Source: Synergistota bacterium (GTDB lineage Bacteria > Synergistota > Synergistia > Synergistales > Synergistaceae). From it: 26,981 bases of DNA. The notes beneath the pieces are model-generated. The model was not told the origin of the DNA. It did no database searches and was given only the letters and a program-made list of their open reading frames with translations. Below are positions 23,143-26,981 of this stretch, piece after piece (position 1 is the stretch's first letter; every line of letters starts with the position of its first letter). Both the position numbers and the translations under genes were made by a program. The DNA lies in contig JAEXGR010000025.1 in assembly GCA_023450745.1 (NCBI GenBank), positions 1-26,981 of the forward strand. The letters are read 5' to 3'.

Positions 23143-23872
23143 GCGGGTGGCTCTGGTAACCGGCGCGGGCCGCGGCATCGGCCGCGCCATCGCGCTTGAG
23201 CTGGCGAAAAACGGCTGTTCCGTGGCTGTCAACTACAGCCGCTCAGAAGGTCCCGCAAACGAGGTCGTCGCTGAAATACGGGCGCTGGGCCGCGACGCGG
23301 TGGCCGTCAAAGCGAACGTCAGCGACGCCGCCGAAGTGAAAGAGATGTTTAAAACGGTCACGGAACAGCTGGGCGCCGTAAACATCCTCGTCTGCAACGC
23401 CGGCATCACGAAAGACAACCTCCTTATGCGCATGAAAGAGGCAGAATGGAACGACGTGATCGATACGGACCTCAGCTCGCTCTTCTACTGTGCGAAAGAG
23501 GCGGTGCGCCCGATGCTCAAAGGACGCTGGGGCCGCATCATCGCCATCACCTCCGTCAACGCGCTGCGCGGAAGCGCGGGACAATGCAACTACGCGGCGG
23601 CGAAGGCCGGCATGATCGGTTTCATAAAGAGCCTCGCGCGCGAAGTCGCGGCGAAAGGCATCACCGCCAACGCGATCGCGCCGGGTTTCATCGAGACGGA
23701 CATGACCGCCGTCCTCTCCGACGAACTCAAAGAGAAATTTGTCGAATCGATACCGGCGGGCCGTTCCGGGACGCCGCAGGATGTGGCCGGGCTGGCCGCG
23801 TTTCTCGCCTCTGAAAACGCCTCATACATACAGGGACAGATAATCGCGGTTGACGGCGGCATCACGATGTAG
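23135..23872 (+). CDS. fabG: 3-oxoacyl-ACP reductase (FabG), with Asp in place of the usual tetrad Asn
   Basis: FabG is the NADPH-dependent short-chain dehydrogenase that reduces 3-oxoacyl-ACP. The 245-aa protein has TGAGRGIG (9-16) for the cofactor, CNAGIT (87-92), Ser140, Tyr153 and Lys157 (YAAAK). The fourth member of the SDR tetrad, normally Asn in the T-N-L-S motif, is here Asp112 (T-D-L-S; codon GAC). All else is ordinary, including the C-terminal VDGGITM. GAGG lies 8 bases upstream of the ATG inside fabD. An 83-base gap with a small hairpin follows before acpP. Confidence 0.95.
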   Translation: MDKRVALVTGAGRGIGRAIALELAKNGCSVAVNYSRSEGPANEVVAEIRALGRDAVAVKANVSDAAEVKEMFKTVTEQLGAVNILVCNAGITKDNLLMRMKEAEWNDVIDTDLSSLFYCAKEAVRPMLKGRWGRIIAITSVNALRGSAGQCNYAAAKAGMIGFIKSLAREVAAKGITANAIAPGFIETDMTAVLSDELKEKFVESIPAGRSGTPQDVAGLAAFLASENASYIQGQIIAVDGGITM

Positions 23873-23884
23873 TAAAACGGTTAC

Positions 23885-23908
23885 AAAGCCAGAGACAGGC
23901 TTTTGACA
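23885..23908 (+). promoter_or_regulatory. Small hairpin and possible -35 box between fabG and acpP
   Basis: AAAGCC (23885-23890) pairs with GGCTTT (23898-23903) around AGAGACA and runs into TTTTGACA. It may be a weak terminator or attenuator. The overlapping TTGACA (23903-23908) is a perfect -35 box, but no good -10 lies 16-18 bases on (AACGTA at 17), so a separate acpP promoter is unproven. Confidence 0.38.
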
Positions 23909-23955
23909 TAAACAAAAAAACAAAGAACGTAAACTCGTAAAGGAGAGACACAACT

Positions 23956-24207
23956 ATGAAAATGGAAGAAGTACAGAGCAAACTTAAGGAAATCGTTATG
24001 GACCGCCTCAACGCCGAAGAGGATCAGATCAAGCCGGAAGCCTCATTTGTCGAGGACCTCGGCGCCGATTCGCTCGACATCGTCGAGCTCATCATGGGCA
24101 TCGAAGAAGAATTTGACATCGAAATCCCCGATGAAGACGCCGAAAAACTGACGACCGTCGGCGAGGCGATGGAATACGTCAAGACGAAGCTCGCAGTCGA
24201 AGACTAA
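23956..24207 (+). CDS. acpP: Acyl carrier protein
   Basis: The 83-aa acidic protein holds the phosphopantetheine site in GADSLDIVEL (Ser39) and a helix II motif followed by IEEEFDIEIPDEDAE, typical of AcpP. It carries growing acyl chains for FabD, FabH, FabG, FabK and FabF, all encoded around it. AAGGAGA precedes the ATG by about 9 bases. Unlike its overlapping neighbours it is set apart by hairpin-containing gaps on both sides (83 and 55 bases), which may let it be made at a higher level. Confidence 0.98.
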   Translation: MKMEEVQSKLKEIVMDRLNAEEDQIKPEASFVEDLGADSLDIVELIMGIEEEFDIEIPDEDAEKLTTVGEAMEYVKTKLAVED

Positions 24208-24216
24208 CAAAGCATT

Positions 24217-24241
24217 GGGGGACTGCTCTGCGTAGTCCCCC
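24217..24241 (+). terminator. GC-rich hairpin between acpP and fabF (partial terminator or mRNA stabiliser)
   Basis: GGGGGACT (24217-24224), 9-base loop, AGTCCCCC (24234-24241): a perfect 8-bp stem. Only CTCTTAC follows, with no T-run, so full termination is unlikely. A 3' stabilising or processing role for the acpP message fits better. Confidence 0.5.
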
Positions 24242-24262
24242 CTCTTACACAGGAGGGAGCCT

Positions 24263-25519
24263 ATGACGCCAATGAACGACAGAAGAGTGGTAATCACAGG
24301 TTGCGGTGCTGTCACCCCAATCGGAATCGGAAAAGAAGAATTCTGGAACGCCCTGGAGCGCGGGGAAAACGGCGCCGATTTCATCACTTTATTTGATACA
24401 GCCCAGCACGCCACCAAAATCGCCGCCGAAGTAAAAAACTTCAACCCCGAAAACTGGCTTGACAAAAAAGAGGTGCGCCGCACCGACCGCGTCATCCACT
24501 TCGCGGCGGCGGCCGCGGACCTGGCGGTAAAAGATTCAGGACTTGAAATAGAAAAAATCGATAAAAACATGTTCGGCGTCTATGTCGGAAGCGGCGAGGG
24601 CGGCATCCACACGCTTGAAGACAACTCGCGCGTCCTCTACGAAAAGGGCCCCGGCAGAGTCAGCCCCTTCATGGTGCCGATGATGATCACCAACATGCCC
24701 GCGGCCTACATTGCGATCCGCTTTGGCGCGAAAGGGCCCAACATGGCCGTCGTCACCGCCTGCGCGAGCTCGATCAACAGCATGGGCGAGGCCTACAACT
24801 GCATCGTGCGCGGCGACGCTGACATAATGCTTACCGGCGGCGCGGAGGCGGCCGTATCGCCGCTGGCCACGGCAGGCTTCGCCTCGCTTAAAGCCCTTTC
24901 GGGCAGAAACGACGACCCCAAGCACGCCTCCCGGCCCTTTGACGCCGGACGCGACGGCTTTGTGATCGGCGAAGGCGCGGGCATACTCGTCTTTGAAGAG
25001 TACGAACACGCCAAAGCCCGCGGCGCGCACATATATGCGGAAGTAACAGGCTACGGCCTCTCATGTGACGCCCACCACATCACCGCCCCCGACCCGGACG
25101 GCGACGGCGCGTACCGCGCGATGGCGATGGCCGTCAAAAAAGCCGGCTGGCTGCCCGAAGAGATAGACCTCATAAACGCGCACGGCACCTCCACCCCTCT
25201 CAACGATAAAATGGAGTCGCTGGCGATAAAGCGCCTGCTGGGTGAAGAAGCCGCTAAAAAAATCCTCGTGCACTCCACAAAATCGATGGTAGGACACGCG
25301 CTTGGCGCCGCCGGAGCGATAGAGACGATCGCGACGCTGCTTGCGATAGACAACGGCATCGTGCACCCGACCATCAACCAGATAACACCCGACCCGGACT
25401 GCGGCCTCAACACCGTACCCAACAAAGCGATCAAGGCGAAGATAGACCGGGCCATAATAAACAACTTTGGCTTCGGCGGACACAACGGCGTGCTCGCTAT
25501 ACAGAGCTGCAAAGACTGA
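24263..25519 (+). CDS. fabF: 3-oxoacyl-ACP synthase II (FabF)
   Basis: FabF extends acyl-ACP chains by condensation with malonyl-ACP. The 418-aa protein has the Cys-His-His site: Cys167 in TACASS, His307 in NAHGTSTPLND and His344 in VGHALGAAG, with the Lys in HSTKSM (about 340) and the C-terminal NNFGFGGHNG. AGGAGG lies 6 bases before the ATG. The last elongation enzyme of the operon; rnc follows after 2 bases. Confidence 0.96.
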   Translation: MTPMNDRRVVITGCGAVTPIGIGKEEFWNALERGENGADFITLFDTAQHATKIAAEVKNFNPENWLDKKEVRRTDRVIHFAAAAADLAVKDSGLEIEKIDKNMFGVYVGSGEGGIHTLEDNSRVLYEKGPGRVSPFMVPMMITNMPAAYIAIRFGAKGPNMAVVTACASSINSMGEAYNCIVRGDADIMLTGGAEAAVSPLATAGFASLKALSGRNDDPKHASRPFDAGRDGFVIGEGAGILVFEEYEHAKARGAHIYAEVTGYGLSCDAHHITAPDPDGDGAYRAMAMAVKKAGWLPEEIDLINAHGTSTPLNDKMESLAIKRLLGEEAAKKILVHSTKSMVGHALGAAGAIETIATLLAIDNGIVHPTINQITPDPDCGLNTVPNKAIKAKIDRAIINNFGFGGHNGVLAIQSCKD

Positions 25520-25521
25520 CA

Positions 25522-26214
25522 ATGAATGCCGGCAAAGGGCGCGAAGAACTTCTTCACGCCCTTCAGAAAAAATTGCAATATCAATTCAACGATCTGGAGC
25601 TTCTCCAGGAGGCTCTGACCCATTCGTCATACGCGAATGAAAACGGCGTCAAATTCAACGAGAGACTTGAATTTCTCGGCGACGCCGTTCTTGAGCTCGT
25701 CACCTCCAACAAACTATTCCTTTCATACCCGGACTATGACGAGGGACAGCTCACGCGGCTGCGCGCCCAGCTGGTCTGTAAAAACAGCCTGAGCCTCTGG
25801 GCCGCGGAAATCGGGCTCAAAAACCTCATCAGAATCGGCAAGAGCCTCATAAAGTCTGGCCCGACCGACTCCGTTGCCGCCGACTGCGTAGAGGCGCTCT
25901 TCGGCGCGATATTCCTTGACGGGGGATTTCCCCGCGCGGCGGAAGCCGTCGCGAACTTCCTCAACACCAAACCGGAAATATCGGGGGCCGCCGTCACAAA
26001 AGACCCGAAGACGGAACTGCAAGAATACTTCCAGCAGCAGGGGAGGGGAGTACCCTCCTATGAGACTGTGGAGCGCACCGGTCCGGAACACGCCTCAAAC
26101 TTTAAAGTGAGGCTCGCGGCTGAGGGCAAGATACTTGCCGAGGCCTGGGGGCCGTCGACCAAAGAGGCGGAATTCAAAGCCGCCGAAGCGGCGCTGAAAA
26201 AAATTCACGCTTAA
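25522..26214 (+). CDS. rnc: Ribonuclease III
   Basis: RNase III cuts double-stranded RNA, including rRNA precursors. The 230-aa protein has the catalytic signature NERLEFLGDAVLE (46-58), the second acidic site DCVEALFGAIFLDGG (about 117-131) and a C-terminal double-stranded RNA-binding domain (about 155-229; DPKTELQEYFQQ to the A-A-L-K-K-I helix). Length is typical. The 2-base gap to fabF indicates co-transcription; acpP-fabF-rnc is a common bacterial order. Confidence 0.96.
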   Translation: MNAGKGREELLHALQKKLQYQFNDLELLQEALTHSSYANENGVKFNERLEFLGDAVLELVTSNKLFLSYPDYDEGQLTRLRAQLVCKNSLSLWAAEIGLKNLIRIGKSLIKSGPTDSVAADCVEALFGAIFLDGGFPRAAEAVANFLNTKPEISGAAVTKDPKTELQEYFQQQGRGVPSYETVERTGPEHASNFKVRLAAEGKILAEAWGPSTKEAEFKAAEAALKKIHA

Positions 26215-26242
26215 GAAAAAGCGCGCGAAAAACCTGGAAAAC

Positions 26243-26818
26243 ATGAGAACAAAAGGCAGCTACTCTAAAAACAGAGGCTTTGTGCTCGTCACCGTCATCA
26301 TCTTCGGGGGCATACTCATGACAGGCGGCATTCTCGCGCTCCGCAGCGCGAAAATGATACTTGAAGAAAGCATGATCACCGCGGAGCGCCTGAGAATCGA
26401 AAACGCCGCCGCCCAGGCATCGGCGCTCGCCGGAGAGTGGTTTCGCCTCAACATAAAACACATGGACAAAGAAAACTACTTCGCCCTATCCGCCGCGCCC
26501 GCGGCGGCGCTCGACCTGGACTTTCCCGCCGCTTTCTTTGAGATAATGGAAGAGGAATACCCCGACTACAATTTTTCCTGCCGGACGCTGGACCTCCACT
26601 ATAGCGACGAGAACACCGCTGCCGCCGACCTCTTGCGAGTGCCGCGCATCCCGCCTGACGAAACCGCAGAAAACGCCGTCGAAAGAGCTTACATCCAAAA
26701 GGTCACCGTGACTCCGATAGACAACAAAAACGCCGCATACACTCATACCAAAAGCCTAAGGGCGATAAAAGAAACCTCCGGCGATATTCGCTGCGTTGTC
26801 GTCGGAGTGACCGATTAG
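26243..26818 (+). CDS. PilX/GspK-like pilin-related protein
   Basis: The 191-aa protein begins with a short basic leader ending S-K-N-R-G, then a hydrophobic helix F-V-L-V-T-V-I-I-F-G-G-I-L-M (13-26 and on) and an amphipathic helix (RLRIENAAAQASALAGEW). This is the layout of type IV pilin-like proteins with possible prepilin peptidase cleavage after Gly12. The usual Glu at mature position 5 is Thr, as is common in PilX/GspK-type minor pilins. The rest (about 65-191) is polar with no recognised domain. It starts 28 bases after rnc with a poor ribosome site. No other pilus genes are in view, though more may follow outside the window. Confidence 0.6.
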   Translation: MRTKGSYSKNRGFVLVTVIIFGGILMTGGILALRSAKMILEESMITAERLRIENAAAQASALAGEWFRLNIKHMDKENYFALSAAPAAALDLDFPAAFFEIMEEEYPDYNFSCRTLDLHYSDENTAAADLLRVPRIPPDETAENAVERAYIQKVTVTPIDNKNAAYTHTKSLRAIKETSGDIRCVVVGVTD

Positions 26819-26981
26819 AAAGCCGGATGTATTTACTGTATAATTAAAAACAGAAAATACAATTTATTTGGAAATATACCAAACCTGAATATTATAAATA
26901 GTATATATTTACAACAACTATAAAATAATATAATCCATAAAACATAATCTAAAAATAAACATTTAGCATTCAAGGGTGCAC
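26819..26981. other. AT-rich non-coding tail
   Basis: These 163 bases are only about one fifth to one quarter G+C, far below the rest of the window, and hold no credible gene. TATAAT occurs at 26840-26845, and TTTGG...CCAAA forms a small hairpin near 26868-26884. It may be the upstream region of a gene beyond the edge, or the border of an accessory element. Confidence 0.5.

Overview
The window reads as about 27 kb of chromosome from an anaerobic bacterium of the Synergistota (Cloacibacillus/Synergistes-like). This is inference. It rests on high GC (well over half by eye), a fatty-acid operon with FapR and FabK, the gene order rsmD-coaD...tmcAL/ackA-DUF177-rpmF-fapR-plsX-fabHKDG-acpP-fabF-rnc, and a Gly-Gly-Cys C-terminal sorting tail of the kind defined in that phylum. 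No tRNA, rRNA, CRISPR array or insertion sequence is visible.

Layout. (1) 1-6591, minus strand: the first 34 codons of a Veg/DUF1021-like gene cut by the window edge, preceded in the reading direction by lepA-hemW-selA-selB (translation factor, haem-chaperone-type radical SAM enzyme, selenocysteine synthase and selenocysteine elongation factor). (2) 6737-8520, plus strand: rsmA and an extended trmB. Two hairpins then separate trmB from a convergent Fsr-like MFS exporter (8655-9914, minus). (3) 9994-10972: overlapping rsmD-coaD. (4) 10973-14417: an accessory block placed between coaD and tmcAL, which lie close together in many Firmicutes. It holds an XRE regulator whose LexA/S24-type C-terminal domain has lost its nucleophile serine, a divergent consensus promoter overlaid by helically phased ATAGCTA repeats, a small secreted protein whose sorting tail lies in another frame (frameshifted), and a two-gene CsgG-like secreted operon under its own consensus promoter. 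(5) 14418-16068, minus: GNAT acetyltransferase and tmcAL. (6) 16158-18392, plus: ackA, DUF177/YceD and rpmF, ending in a strong terminator. (7) 18572-26214: fapR-plsX-fabH-fabK-fabD-fabG-acpP-fabF-rnc, a nearly complete type II fatty-acid and phospholipid-initiation operon with a candidate FapR box over its transcription start. (8) 26243-26818: a PilX/GspK-like pilin-related protein, then an AT-rich tail running to the window edge.

Most of the window is housekeeping: translation, RNA modification, CoA and lipid synthesis. AckA and TmcAL both act on acetate and are divergently transcribed. PlsX, FabH, FabK, FabD, FabG, AcpP and FabF form one pathway under FapR. The part most likely to be undescribed is block 4: a probably non-cleavable repressor, a 10-bp-phased operator array and one small exported protein, next to a CsgG-like exported pair with no curli subunits. 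Residue variants worth checking are FabG (tetrad Asn replaced by Asp) and TrmB (motif Asp replaced by Cys).
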